DNA from: Tannerella sp.
GTDB lineage: Bacteria > Bacteroidota > Bacteroidia > Bacteroidales > Tannerellaceae
DNA length: 11,200 bases
Assembly: GCA_031283785.1 (NCBI GenBank)
Contig: JAITBC010000152.1
Span: 1-11,200, forward strand
Direction: 5' to 3'
Below are positions 1 to 8,430 of the stretch, one piece after another. A program made the position numbers and the translations under genes. Every line of letters begins with the position of its first letter. Positions within the stretch are counted from its first letter, which is position 1. The notes below the pieces were generated by a model. It was not told where the DNA came from and made no database searches. It saw only the letters and a program-made list of their open reading frames with translations.

Positions 1-1
1 G

Positions 2-547
2 AATCAGCCCGTTATCTCGGTTGATTGCAAGAAACAGGAATTGATTGGTGAGTATAAAAACGGCGGCAAAGAGTGGCAACCCGTAAAAACCCCCATTGAG
101 GTAAATGTATACGATTTTATAGATAAAACCAATGGTAAAGCATCGCCTTACGGTATTTATGATGTAACACAGAACAAAGGTTGGATAAGTGTGGGCGTGA
201 GTCGTGATACGGCGGCATTTGCCGTTACATCGATTCGCAGTTGGTGGAAAAATGAAGGAATGAAGGATTATCCCCATGCCGGAAAGTTATATATTACGGC
301 AGACGGAGGCGGCAGTAATGCAAACCGGAGTCATATATGGAAAAGCGAACTTCAAGCACTCGCCAATGAAACGGGGATAAAAATTTCCGACGAAGAGTTT
401 GCTAAAATCAATATTTCAAAAAACAATTTTCACGGAGAATGGAACTATGTTATTAAACCAAATTGGCAGGTTTATTTATTGATAACTCCTTACATAAACT
501 CTATTAAATTGAACTTTATGAATAACTCTATAAAAGGTATCGACTAA
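2..547 (+). pseudogene. ISAzo13-family transposase remnant, 3' part with internal deletion
   Basis: The reading frame is open at the left edge and codes for the C-terminal half of an ISAzo13-type (Rhodopirellula-type DDE) transposase. Visible family landmarks are PVISVDCKKQELIGEYKN, where the Asp of SVD is the likely first catalytic residue, then GKASPYGIYDV, DTAAFAVTSIRSWW, and TADGGGSN with a second catalytic Asp. In full-length relatives a stretch of roughly 70 residues with the third acidic residue (a KWNKIEHRLF-like motif) lies between the GIKI after LANET and the C-terminal DEE..HGEWNY block. Here GIKI runs straight into SDEEFAKINIS and HGEWNYVIKP, so that stretch is gone. The protein cannot be an active transposase. 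The TTG at 41 could initiate, but family residues continue upstream of it, so it is not the true start. The residual frame ends 13 bp before the next gene. Family and deletion come from remembered family sequence, not an alignment. Confidence 0.85.
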
Positions 548-560
548 CCTGTATTTACAC

Positions 561-1745
561 ATGAAAGCAAATGATTTTTTGCAATTAATAGCAATAATGA
601 TTTTTTCGACGGGCTGTTCGTCAAACAAACAGTCGAAAGACTGTTTGCCATATATTGACCTCTCAAGAAACTACCCTGAAAAAAATATCATTTTGACGGA
701 TATTGCTGATGTTTCTTATGTGCATTTAACTAATAAAGAATGTGATGACTACCTTTACAAAGGTACAATCAGATATATAACAGAAAACATAATCGTTATT
801 GCCGATGAATCTGCAGGCAGTATTTTGTTTTTCTCAAAAGATGGAAATCCAAAATCACGTTTTAATCATTATGGGTCCGGCCCCGAAGAGTATCCGTGCA
901 AAGGTCGTGATATCCCTTCATTTGTTTATGACGAAACCGGAAATGACGTGTTTATAAGTTATTTCAACATTATCCTGGTTTATTCTTCTATGGGAGAATA
1001 TAAAAGAAAAATAATCCTGCCACCAAGTACAAGAATGTCATTAGTAGACTTTGACGATCAATCACTGTTTGTGTATGATGGGCAAAAACAGTTTGATAAG
1101 TTTATAAAAAAAACAGCTTTTCCACACCAATCAATTGATTCGAGTTTCTTTCGTATTTCTAAAACAGATGGAAAAATATTGGATTATGTGATCATTCCAA
1201 ATAACGAAAAAGACTTGACGGACTGTGGCGGAGGAAGAGTCTTACGAAACTTTGGAAACATGAGGAGGTGTGCTGCCGGACTTCTTTTGAGCAATCCGGA
1301 AACCGACACGGTTTTTCTTTATATGAACGATAAATCAATAGCCCCTGTTTTTTGTAAAAAACCGTTGGTAGACAACGTATATCCTAAAGCCATTTTGAGT
1401 AATTTTATGGATGTAGGCAGATATCAGTTTATGACCGTTGAAACGCTCTTTAATTTGGAAGATATTGGTAAGTTCCCGTATAAATATTATATACATGATA
1501 AACAAACAGGCGAAATATTCCGTCAGAAAGTGGTATTATCTGATTATAAAGGAAAAGAATTGTTCATTTCGGCTAAAAATACACTTTTTAACGGAAAAGA
1601 AACATTGGCTTACTTTGAATTGGATCTATTTGAACTTAAACAGGCATACCGCGAAAACAAACTAAACGGCAAGTTGAAAGAGTTGGTTGCCACGCTAAAT
1701 GAGTATGAAGATAATAATGTCTTTATGTTGGTCAACTTTAACTAG
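561..1745 (+). CDS. six-bladed beta-propeller lipoprotein
   Basis: This encodes a 394-residue exported lipoprotein. The N-terminus has a hydrophobic stretch (FLQLIAIMIF) and a lipobox ending at Cys19 (FSTGC), so the mature protein should be anchored by a lipidated cysteine in the cell envelope. The rest resembles the Bacteroides six-bladed beta-propeller family (DUF5128/PF17170 type): after a short linker come strand-rich repeats such as IIVIADESAGSILFFSKDG, followed by HYGSGPEEY, a segment typical of the family. Length matches the family (about 350-400 aa). The function of these proteins is not established; the fold suggests binding of a ligand or partner. The ATG at 561 is the only start that gives a complete signal peptide, and it lies 13 bp after the transposase remnant. 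I see no clear TAnnTTTG box upstream. The gene is notably AT-rich and sits between mobile-element debris, which suggests acquisition by transfer. The frame is intact. Confidence 0.8.
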   Translation: MKANDFLQLIAIMIFSTGCSSNKQSKDCLPYIDLSRNYPEKNIILTDIADVSYVHLTNKECDDYLYKGTIRYITENIIVIADESAGSILFFSKDGNPKSRFNHYGSGPEEYPCKGRDIPSFVYDETGNDVFISYFNIILVYSSMGEYKRKIILPPSTRMSLVDFDDQSLFVYDGQKQFDKFIKKTAFPHQSIDSSFFRISKTDGKILDYVIIPNNEKDLTDCGGGRVLRNFGNMRRCAAGLLLSNPETDTVFLYMNDKSIAPVFCKKPLVDNVYPKAILSNFMDVGRYQFMTVETLFNLEDIGKFPYKYYIHDKQTGEIFRQKVVLSDYKGKELFISAKNTLFNGKETLAYFELDLFELKQAYRENKLNGKLKELVATLNEYEDNNVFMLVNFN

Positions 1746-1813
1746 TCAGTCCTTAAAATCATATTAATTGTTAATCATAAAAATAAATGCAAAAAAGGTT
1801 GGAAAAAAGAGTA

Positions 1814-1844
1814 TTGTTAATTTAGTATATATTATTTACCTTTG
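1814..1844 (+). promoter_or_regulatory. Bacteroidetes-type promoter of the zinc-ribbon transposase remnant
   Basis: A TTG (1814-1816) is followed after 20 bp by TACCTTTG (1837-1844), a perfect match to the Bacteroidetes -7 consensus TAnnTTTG. The ATG of the transposase fragment lies 28 bp downstream behind an A-rich leader (aaaaaaagaagtt). It would transcribe only the broken gene that follows. Confidence 0.6.
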
Positions 1845-1872
1845 CATATTCAAATCAATAAAAAAAGAAGTT

Positions 1873-2039
1873 ATGGATTGTCCCAAATGCAAAAAAAAAC
1901 GAGTATGTAAAAGCGGGTTTCGTCAAAAACCGGCAACGTTACAAGTGTAAAATCTGTGGGTATTATTACAGTATAGAGAAGAAACCGGATGTCAAAACGG
2001 AAGAAACCCGTCGTATGGCATTAGAGATGTATTTGATTA

Positions 2040-2040
<1 letters not shown>
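1873..2040 (+). pseudogene. IS1/IS1595-like transposase, N-terminal zinc-ribbon fragment
   Basis: From the ATG at 1873 the product begins MDCPKCKKKRVCKSGF, a Cys-x2-Cys zinc-ribbon start found in IS1/IS1595-type transposases. One extra C near 1921 breaks the frame. Reading on from 1922 in the next frame gives VKNRQRYKCKICGYYY, which supplies the second Cys-x2-Cys pair, then EKKPDVKTEETRRMALEMYL. At about 2036-2042 the homology stops abruptly and a different transposase fragment begins, so the helix-turn-helix and catalytic parts are absent. The promoter box just upstream and the sequence from about 1797 (ggttggaaaaaag) may mark the original left end of the element, but no partner repeat remains to confirm it. 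It is a dead remnant of about 55 codons. The zinc ribbon alone does not separate IS1-like from IS1595-like assignment. Confidence 0.75.
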
Positions 2041-2830
<790 letters not shown>

Positions 2831-2861
2831 TATAAAAGAATGACAATGAGGGAAAAAGTAG

Positions 2862-2869
2862 TATATTTG
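2862..2869 (+). promoter_or_regulatory. -7 promoter box of the IS1 transposase
   Basis: TATATTTG is a perfect TAnnTTTG match inside the left end of the IS. It ends only 4 bp before the ATG at 2874, so a transcript from it would be leaderless or nearly so. I see no good -33 element. Confidence 0.4.
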
Positions 2870-2873
2870 TTGA

Positions 2874-3609
2874 ATGAAAATAAAGATAGAACTTTATTGC
2901 CCTCATTGTCAAGCTACAAAGATAAAGAAAAACGGCAAAAAGTCGTATGGAAAGCAAAATTATATGTGTAAAACATGTGGACGCCAATTTATAGGCGACC
3001 ATGCACTGGATTATAAAGGATGTCATTCACCGCTGATAAAACGGATTTTATTGATGCCGGTTCGCGGTATTGGGGTTAGAGATATATTAGTAATAGAGGG
3101 AACAAGTATCGTCAAAGTACTGTCGGTATTAGTCAAATCTTATTATGCAATTAAACCGAAACGGCAGCATTATACCTCTCTGGAAGTGAATGAATTTTAG
3201 ACTTATGTGGGAGAAAAGAAAAACAAAGTATGGTTAATCTATGCACACGACAGAGAAAGTGGAGAAACCGTATCCTTTATATTGTGCAAACGGGACTTAA
3301 AAACAGCAAGAAAGTTGCTAAAAAAACTCCTTGTATCAGGGATTAGTTATGATAGTATTTGTAGCGATAATTGGGAGAGTTTTGTTATAGCTTTTCAGTC
3401 GGATAATCACGTAATTGGGGGAATATATACGGCAGGTATTGAGGGGAATAACTGTCGGTTAAGACACCGTATTAGACGTGTTTTTGGAAAAACAGCAGAT
3501 TTTTTCCAAAAGTATACGCAATCACCTCAAAACATTTAATCAGCTTTCTTTTATATCAATTTCGAATATGTATAATTACAATAGCATACTTTTTAAATCA
3601 CCACCATAA
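2874..3609 (+). pseudogene. IS1-family transposase, inactivated by a nonsense codon and a frameshift
   Basis: The product starts MKIKIELYCPHCQATKIKKN. It has an InsA-like zinc ribbon (Cys9, Cys12, Cys32, Cys35 with CKTCGRQFIGD), then a helix-turn-helix region around LLMPVRGIGVRDI, then an InsB-like DDE domain. Three lesions are visible. The IS1 motif D-E-x-W reads EVNEF then TAG (3198-3200), where relatives have TGG (Trp), so translation stops at residue 108. The Asp of that motif, the first catalytic residue, is Asn. The T-run at 3500-3505 has one base too many, so the continuing frame gives [10 protein letters not shown] and stops at 3539, whereas dropping one T restores [17 protein letters not shown] and runs on to TAA at 3607-3609. 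The second catalytic Asp (CSDNWESF) and the Glu (GIEGNN) are still present. The start at 2874 matches the family N-terminus. Confidence 0.85.
3581..3605 (-). repeat. right terminal inverted repeat of the IS1 element
   Basis: Read on the minus strand it starts GGTGGTGATTTAAAAAGTAT and mirrors the left arm. It also encodes the last codons of the ancestral transposase frame (LFKSPP then TAA just outside). Confidence 0.85.
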
Positions 3610-3610
3610 T

Positions 3611-3868
3611 ATGTTGTACGAAAAGATGATTAGCAACATCCAGGAAGTAAAAGCGCGTAAAGGAAAGGTAATTGCCATTGCGACAAAAGGCAATGACGAT
3701 ATCTATAAGCTTGCCGACCATGTTATTGAAATCCCGGCTTGTCACGAAACATTGTCTCCGTTGCTGACAATCATCCCGTTTCAGCTGTTATCTTATCATA
3801 TCGCCGTAATGCGCGGCTGCAATGTAGACCAACCCCGAAACCTCGCTAAATCAGTTACCGTGGAATAG
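3611..3868 (+). pseudogene. glmS: glmS 3' fragment (glucosamine-6-phosphate synthase C-terminus)
   Basis: The 85-residue frame is the extreme C-terminus of glutamine-fructose-6-phosphate aminotransferase, the enzyme that makes glucosamine-6-phosphate for peptidoglycan and lipopolysaccharide precursors. It shows [48 protein letters not shown] and the signature end [14 protein letters not shown], which contains the Lys that contacts the sugar phosphate in characterised GlmS. The glutaminase domain and most of the isomerase domains (over 500 residues) are absent. The homology begins only about 6 bp after the right end of the IS1 element, so the rest was removed or separated there. The surviving frame has no stop or frameshift and ends at its natural position. 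It cannot be a working enzyme alone; a full copy elsewhere is expected. The ATG at 3611 is probably fortuitous. Confidence 0.85.
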
Positions 3869-3955
3869 CCGGATTGAAAAGATTCGGACGATTACTGGAA
3901 AAATTATTTGAACAAAAAAGCTGTTTTTGCACCAAATTTTATTAATATAGAAAAC

Positions 3956-5632
3956 ATGAAGTTGAACTCTTTCTTTTTACGCCCGTCGTCGGCGGCGACA
4001 TTACATTTATTATTCGCCGGACTGCGCTTGTTGTCAGGACATTTACAATCATTTACAAACGGATTACATCCATTTCCGGCAGGGGCACGTCTATCCCCGG
4101 CCGTATTATGTTTATCACCCGTCATCCTGTTTTTATCGATGAGCCTTCACCTGTCTGCCCAGCAATTCAATAATCCGGTCATACCGGGCGACTTTGCAGA
4201 CCCTACGGTCATTCGCTCAGGAGATCGATATTATGCATGCGGAACATCTTCCGAATGGGCGCCTCACTATCCCATTTTCGAATCCGAAGATTTAATAAAC
4301 TGGAATTACATCGGTCCGGCGTTCAAGAAAAAACCCGACTGGACGAAAGCCTCTTTCTGGGCGCCTGAATTATACGTGTTTAACGGGAATATATACCTCT
4401 ACTATACCGCCCGTCGTGCCTCCGACGGGGTTTCGTATATCGGCGTCGCCACTACGGACGATATTAAAAAAGGATTCCGTGACCACGGCTGCCTGGTTGA
4501 ATTAGGCACGGAAGCTATCGACGCGTTTATCTTCGAGGATGAAGGCAAGCGATATATCACATGGAAAGCTTACGGTTTAGACCCCAGACCGATAGAATTG
4601 CTGTGCGCCGAGCTGTCGGCAGACGGGCTTCAACTGGCGAGCGAACCGTTTATGCTTTTGAAAGATGATGAACGCATCGGGATGGAAGGACAGTATATTT
4701 TCAAGAATGACGACTATTATTATATCATATATTCCGTTCGCGGCTGTTGTGGTGCAAACAGTAATTACGCCGTCTCCGTCGCCCGTTCAAAATCGTTTAG
4801 AGGGCCTTATGAAAAATACGAAGGAAATCCTGTCTTGCAGGGCGACGGCAAAGAAATCCTCTCATGCGGACATGGAACTGCCGTAGAAACGCCCGACGGA
4901 AAGAAGCTCTACCTGTTTCACGCATACATGAAAGGCAAAGGCTTTTATAACGGCCGTCAGGCGTTTCTGAAAGAATTAGCCGTAAACGACGACGGATGGC
5001 CTTATTTTATTACCGGCAAACATGCCTCCGTTCAGGAACCTGTGCCTTTCGGCAATATCACACAAAGAGGTATTACGGATTTTGAGGAGCATTTCGAAGG
5101 AGACTGTTTGAGGCCGGAATGGACATGGAATTTCACATTTTCCGATATCCGCACAACCGTAAAAGATAAAAAGCTTTTCCTGACGGGAACACCCGTAACA
5201 GATAACAAATACGGGACGGCGCTTTGTCTGCGTACGCTAAAGCCCGACTACGAAATAATGTCGGAAATTAAATATCTTCCCCACATATTTTCCGGCCTGA
5301 CTTTATACGGAGATAAAGACAACCTGATTCTTTTCGGAAAAGAGAACGGAAATATCGTGCTTAAACAGGTACGGAAAAAAACGGAAACAATTTTATACCA
5401 AAAAGCCGAACCCGGAAACACCCATCTAAAAATCATTGTTTCCGACGGCTGTTACGCATCATTTTTCATAAGTGCGGACCGGAATAATTGGCACCCGCTT
5501 CCGGCTTCCGGTCAAAAATATGATATCTCGTATCTCCCGCCGTGGGATAGGGCTTTCCGCCCCGGGCTGATACATATCGGAGATGAAAATGTGCCCGCAG
5601 AATTCTCTTACTGTGAAATTCATTATAAATGA
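3956..5632 (+). CDS. GH43 family glycosidase with C-terminal beta-sandwich domain, exported
   Basis: A 558-residue secreted glycosidase starting at the ATG at 3956 behind an A-rich leader. A TTG at 3908 is in frame but would add a non-signal extension. Residues 1-68 form a long repetitive hydrophobic leader ending LFLSMSLHLSA, with likely cleavage before QQFNNPV. Residues about 70-375 are the five-bladed propeller of family GH43. The three expected acids are visible: Asp82 in DFADPTV (general base), Asp189 in EAIDAFIF (pKa modulator) and Glu244 in GMEGQYIF (general acid). Residues about 385-558 (FEEHFEGDCLRPEW to EFSYCEIHYK) look like the concanavalin-type beta-sandwich found C-terminal in GH43 beta-xylosidases. 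The family includes beta-xylosidases, alpha-L-arabinofuranosidases and galactan-active enzymes, so the substrate is not fixed by sequence. A GH2 enzyme follows 115 bp downstream on the same strand, which suggests joint work on one oligosaccharide. Confidence 0.88.
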   Translation: MKLNSFFLRPSSAATLHLLFAGLRLLSGHLQSFTNGLHPFPAGARLSPAVLCLSPVILFLSMSLHLSAQQFNNPVIPGDFADPTVIRSGDRYYACGTSSEWAPHYPIFESEDLINWNYIGPAFKKKPDWTKASFWAPELYVFNGNIYLYYTARRASDGVSYIGVATTDDIKKGFRDHGCLVELGTEAIDAFIFEDEGKRYITWKAYGLDPRPIELLCAELSADGLQLASEPFMLLKDDERIGMEGQYIFKNDDYYYIIYSVRGCCGANSNYAVSVARSKSFRGPYEKYEGNPVLQGDGKEILSCGHGTAVETPDGKKLYLFHAYMKGKGFYNGRQAFLKELAVNDDGWPYFITGKHASVQEPVPFGNITQRGITDFEEHFEGDCLRPEWTWNFTFSDIRTTVKDKKLFLTGTPVTDNKYGTALCLRTLKPDYEIMSEIKYLPHIFSGLTLYGDKDNLILFGKENGNIVLKQVRKKTETILYQKAEPGNTHLKIIVSDGCYASFFISADRNNWHPLPASGQKYDISYLPPWDRAFRPGLIHIGDENVPAEFSYCEIHYK

Positions 5633-5663
5633 TTGGCTATTCAGGCCGTATGGAGTTTATTTG
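5633..5663 (+). promoter_or_regulatory. possible promoter upstream of the GH2 gene
   Basis: A TTG (5633-5635) precedes TTTATTTG (5656-5663) by 20 bp, the same spacing as the promoter at 1814. The second box differs from TAnnTTTG at one position. If used, the GH2 messenger would have a leader of about 80 nt. The GH2 gene could equally be cotranscribed with GH43. Confidence 0.3.
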
Positions 5664-5713
5664 CACATGTCCAAGTATAAATATGCCACCTCCTAAATAT
5701 AATCTCACTCACT

Positions 5714-5723
5714 TTCGTACGAA
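5714..5723. repeat. 10-bp palindrome TTCGTACGAA in the GH43-GH2 spacer
   Basis: This is a perfect 10-bp palindrome 24 bp before the GH2 start codon. It could be a small operator or chance; there is no second copy in the spacer. Confidence 0.35.
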
Positions 5724-5747
5724 GGGATATTTATAATTCAAATAATT

Positions 5748-8228
5748 ATGAAGACTTTTTTTGTGACATCCATCTTATTGTCAATATTTTATGGAATGGC
5801 CGGAGCTAAAATTCCCGCAAATCAAAAAATACGTTTGACCGATAACTGGAAATATCTACGCGGGGATATCGGTAATATATGGGAAGCCGTGCGTCCCGCG
5901 TCAACCGGTTCGCCGGAAAGTGTTCCTCTGTGGGAAAACGTATCGCTGCCACACTGTTTCAACGCGGAAGACGCCGTCGATCCGGACGTACACTATTATC
6001 AGGGTCCGGGATGGTACAAAACTCTGCTGGATATTAATAACCCCTATTCCAATGGACGGATCGTATTGGAGTTTGAAGGCGCCGGACAAAAAACGGACGT
6101 CTATATCTATACCGAAAAAGTCGGTAGCCATGTCGGAGGATATGACGAGTGGAGCGTCGACATTACGGATGCGATTGCCCGTTTTACGTCCGACAAAGAG
6201 GCTGTAAAACGGTTTAACGGGAAAATCCCTCTTTCCATTCGTTGCGACAATGCGCGCGATGCCGAAATGATCCCTTCCGACCTTTCGGATTTCAACCTTT
6301 ACGGCGGCATCTATCGTTACCTGAACTTAATCTATCTGCCTGCGTTCTCCATTGAAAACATTTATATAAACGCATCCGTTGATAATAAAGGAAAGCAGGG
6401 TAAATTGGATATCTGCATGACAACGTATGATCCCGCGAAGATAAAATCCGGGAAAGCGACAATTATTATAGAAGATTCCGGCGGAAAAGAAATGATCCGT
6501 AAGACATGCGACGTCACCCATGGAGCGTCCATTCCGCTTCTGTCCGAAATAATCAAAAAACCCGAATTATGGTCGCCCGACTCGCCGTCATTGTACACCT
6601 GTACCGTAGTATTGGAATCGCCGGCAGGCAAGACGAGTGCAAGCGAAAGATTCGGATTCCGCCATTTCGAATTTATAGGAAAAGGCCCGTTTCTGCTTAA
6701 CGGCAAACGTCTGTTACTGCGTGGGACGCATCGTCACGAAGACCATGCCGGCGTAGCAGCGGCAATGACCGAAGATATAATCTGCCGGGAGATGAAAATG
6801 ATGAAAGACATGGGGGTAAACTTTATCCGTCTCGGACATTACCAGCAGTCACACATCGTCCTCGAACAGTGCGACAGTCTCGGCATACTCGTCTGGGAAG
6901 AGATTCCATGGTGTCGCGGAGGTCTGGGAGGCCCCGCATACAGGGAGCAGGCAAAACGGATGCTCGGGAATATGATTGTCCAGCACCGTAACCACCCTTC
7001 CGTTATCTTATGGGGATTAGGAAACGAAAATGACTGGCCTAACGATTTTGAAACATTTGATAAAGACGAAATACGCGCTTTCATGAAAGAACTTCACGAT
7101 CTGTCCCACGAATTGGACGATACCCGCATGACATCGATCCGCCGTTGCGATTTTTGCAAAGACATTGTAGACGTCTATTCCCCTTCCATATGGGCAGGGT
7201 GGTATCGCGGCATGATAACCGATTATAAAAGGGTATCGTATGATGAGATGCAGCGTGTGAAACATTTCCTCCATGTCGAATGGGGTGGCGACAGTCATGC
7301 GCGACGCCATGCGGAAGATCCATTCCGCTATCTTGACGCGATTGAAGCCGGCAAAGGCGCTGATGAAAGAGCCGGCGACGCTTCATTATACGACGGTAAT
7401 GCCCGCGCATCTAAAGACGGGGAGTGGAGTGAGTCGTATATCTGCAACCTGATAGACTGGCACTTGAAAGAGCAGGAAACAATGCCTTGGCTTACGGGCA
7501 CGGCATATTGGCCGTTCAAAGATTTTTCCACTCCCATAAGACCCGAAAACCCTGTCCCCTATATGAATCAGAAAGGCGTTGTGGAACGCGACCTCACACC
7601 GAAAGAAAGTTATTACGTGTTTCAATCACGGTGGACAGACAAACCTATGGCGCACATATACGGCCATACCTGGCCGGTACGCTGGGGCGAGAATGGCGAA
7701 CGGCGGGATATAAAAGTTTATTCAAACTGCGACGAAGTGGAGTTATTCCTGAATGGCGAAAGTAGAGGGAAAAAGAATCGTGACGCTTCCATATTCCCGG
7801 CCGCCGGACTTTACTGGGAGTTGCCGTTCCGGGAAGGTGAAAACACGGCCCGCGCCGTAGGCCGTAAAGGAAAAGAAACGGTTACGGACGAAATACGATT
7901 TATCTACCAGACTGAAAAATGGGACACACCTTCGCAAATTGCCGCTACAATAATTCCTGCTGCCGGAAACGGAAACGACGAGTTTTGGATAGAAGCGAAA
8001 CTTCTCGACAAAAAAGGCGTTTTATGCCTTGATGCAAGAGATTACATTGAGTTCCAGACAGCAGGCGACGTAAAGATGATCGCTAATCAAGGGACATCAT
8101 CCGGCTCAAAGAAAGTACAAGCCTATAACGGGTGCGCACGGATAAAAGTCCGTTTAATGAACGGCAAAAACGGCGTCGTATCCGTTTTGTCGGCAGGTAA
8201 AGAAACAAAAATCGTACCTATGAAATAA
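5748..8228 (+). CDS. GH2 family glycoside hydrolase (beta-galactosidase-like), exported
   Basis: An 826-residue protein with an N-terminal signal peptide (KTFFVTSILLSIFYGMAGA, likely cleavage near residue 20), so it acts in the periplasm or on the surface. Domains in order are the GH2 sugar-binding domain (about 30-200, with LPHCFNAED and YYQGPGWYKT), an immunoglobulin-like domain (about 201-305), and the TIM barrel (about 310-610) with RGTHRHEDH, NFIRLGHYQQS and HPSVILWGLGNEN. Glu427 in GNEN is the expected acid/base and Glu511 in HVEWGGDSHARRH the probable nucleophile. C-terminal beta domains follow: DIKVYSNCDEVELFLNGESRG of the DUF4982 type, then a final sandwich ending SAGKETKIVPMK. Family GH2 covers beta-galactosidases, beta-glucuronidases, beta-mannosidases and others, and I cannot assign the sugar. 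No SusC/SusD pair is present in the window. The frame is intact. Confidence 0.88.
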   Translation: MKTFFVTSILLSIFYGMAGAKIPANQKIRLTDNWKYLRGDIGNIWEAVRPASTGSPESVPLWENVSLPHCFNAEDAVDPDVHYYQGPGWYKTLLDINNPYSNGRIVLEFEGAGQKTDVYIYTEKVGSHVGGYDEWSVDITDAIARFTSDKEAVKRFNGKIPLSIRCDNARDAEMIPSDLSDFNLYGGIYRYLNLIYLPAFSIENIYINASVDNKGKQGKLDICMTTYDPAKIKSGKATIIIEDSGGKEMIRKTCDVTHGASIPLLSEIIKKPELWSPDSPSLYTCTVVLESPAGKTSASERFGFRHFEFIGKGPFLLNGKRLLLRGTHRHEDHAGVAAAMTEDIICREMKMMKDMGVNFIRLGHYQQSHIVLEQCDSLGILVWEEIPWCRGGLGGPAYREQAKRMLGNMIVQHRNHPSVILWGLGNENDWPNDFETFDKDEIRAFMKELHDLSHELDDTRMTSIRRCDFCKDIVDVYSPSIWAGWYRGMITDYKRVSYDEMQRVKHFLHVEWGGDSHARRHAEDPFRYLDAIEAGKGADERAGDASLYDGNARASKDGEWSESYICNLIDWHLKEQETMPWLTGTAYWPFKDFSTPIRPENPVPYMNQKGVVERDLTPKESYYVFQSRWTDKPMAHIYGHTWPVRWGENGERRDIKVYSNCDEVELFLNGESRGKKNRDASIFPAAGLYWELPFREGENTARAVGRKGKETVTDEIRFIYQTEKWDTPSQIAATIIPAAGNGNDEFWIEAKLLDKKGVLCLDARDYIEFQTAGDVKMIANQGTSSGSKKVQAYNGCARIKVRLMNGKNGVVSVLSAGKETKIVPMK

Positions 8229-8264
8229 TATAACTCATGTTACGCACCTTTTATAAAAAGTCAT

Positions 8265-8272
8265 TAACTTTG
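8265..8272 (+). promoter_or_regulatory. -7 promoter box in the convergent intergenic region
   Basis: TAACTTTG is a perfect TAnnTTTG match, followed by caaaATGaaaaaagagATG. A 13-codon frame (8277-8318, MKKEMNLYSYLLE) starts at once and stops 2 bp before a hairpin. No -33 element is clear. There is no longer + strand gene for it to serve, so it is either a relic, such as the start of a deleted gene or IS, or the start of a small RNA. Confidence 0.4.
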
Positions 8273-8319
8273 CAAAATGAAAAAAGAGATGAATTTATAC
8301 AGTTATCTGTTAGAGTGAA

Positions 8320-8362
8320 GCTGCCTGTCTAATCTTCGATGACACGATTGTAAGCAGGTAGT
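8320..8362 (+). other. hairpin-forming segment in the convergent intergenic region
   Basis: GCTGCCTG (8320-8327) can pair with CAGGTAGT (8355-8362), giving 8 bp with G-U wobbles. An inner AATC/GATT pairing (8331-8334 with 8346-8349) is possible. It sits directly behind the 13-codon frame described at 8265. The structure is modest and was judged by eye. Confidence 0.3.
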
Positions 8363-8415
8363 GGCACGAATTGTCAGATTTCACATTTTAACAATTTAAT
8401 AATCATTAATTTATA

Positions 8416-8430
8416 TGTCTGTTTCAGACA
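8416..8430. repeat. short perfect hairpin TGTCTG-TTT-CAGACA
   Basis: A perfect 6-bp stem with a 3-nt loop, 30 bp beyond the stop codon of the minus-strand lipoprotein gene. It could back up the larger hairpin at 8441-8482 as a transcription end. Confidence 0.35.

Noticed and set aside
3908..3955. TTG start 16 codons upstream for the GH43 enzyme
   Set aside because: The added residues do not form a signal peptide, and the ATG at 3956 follows an A-rich leader typical of this group.
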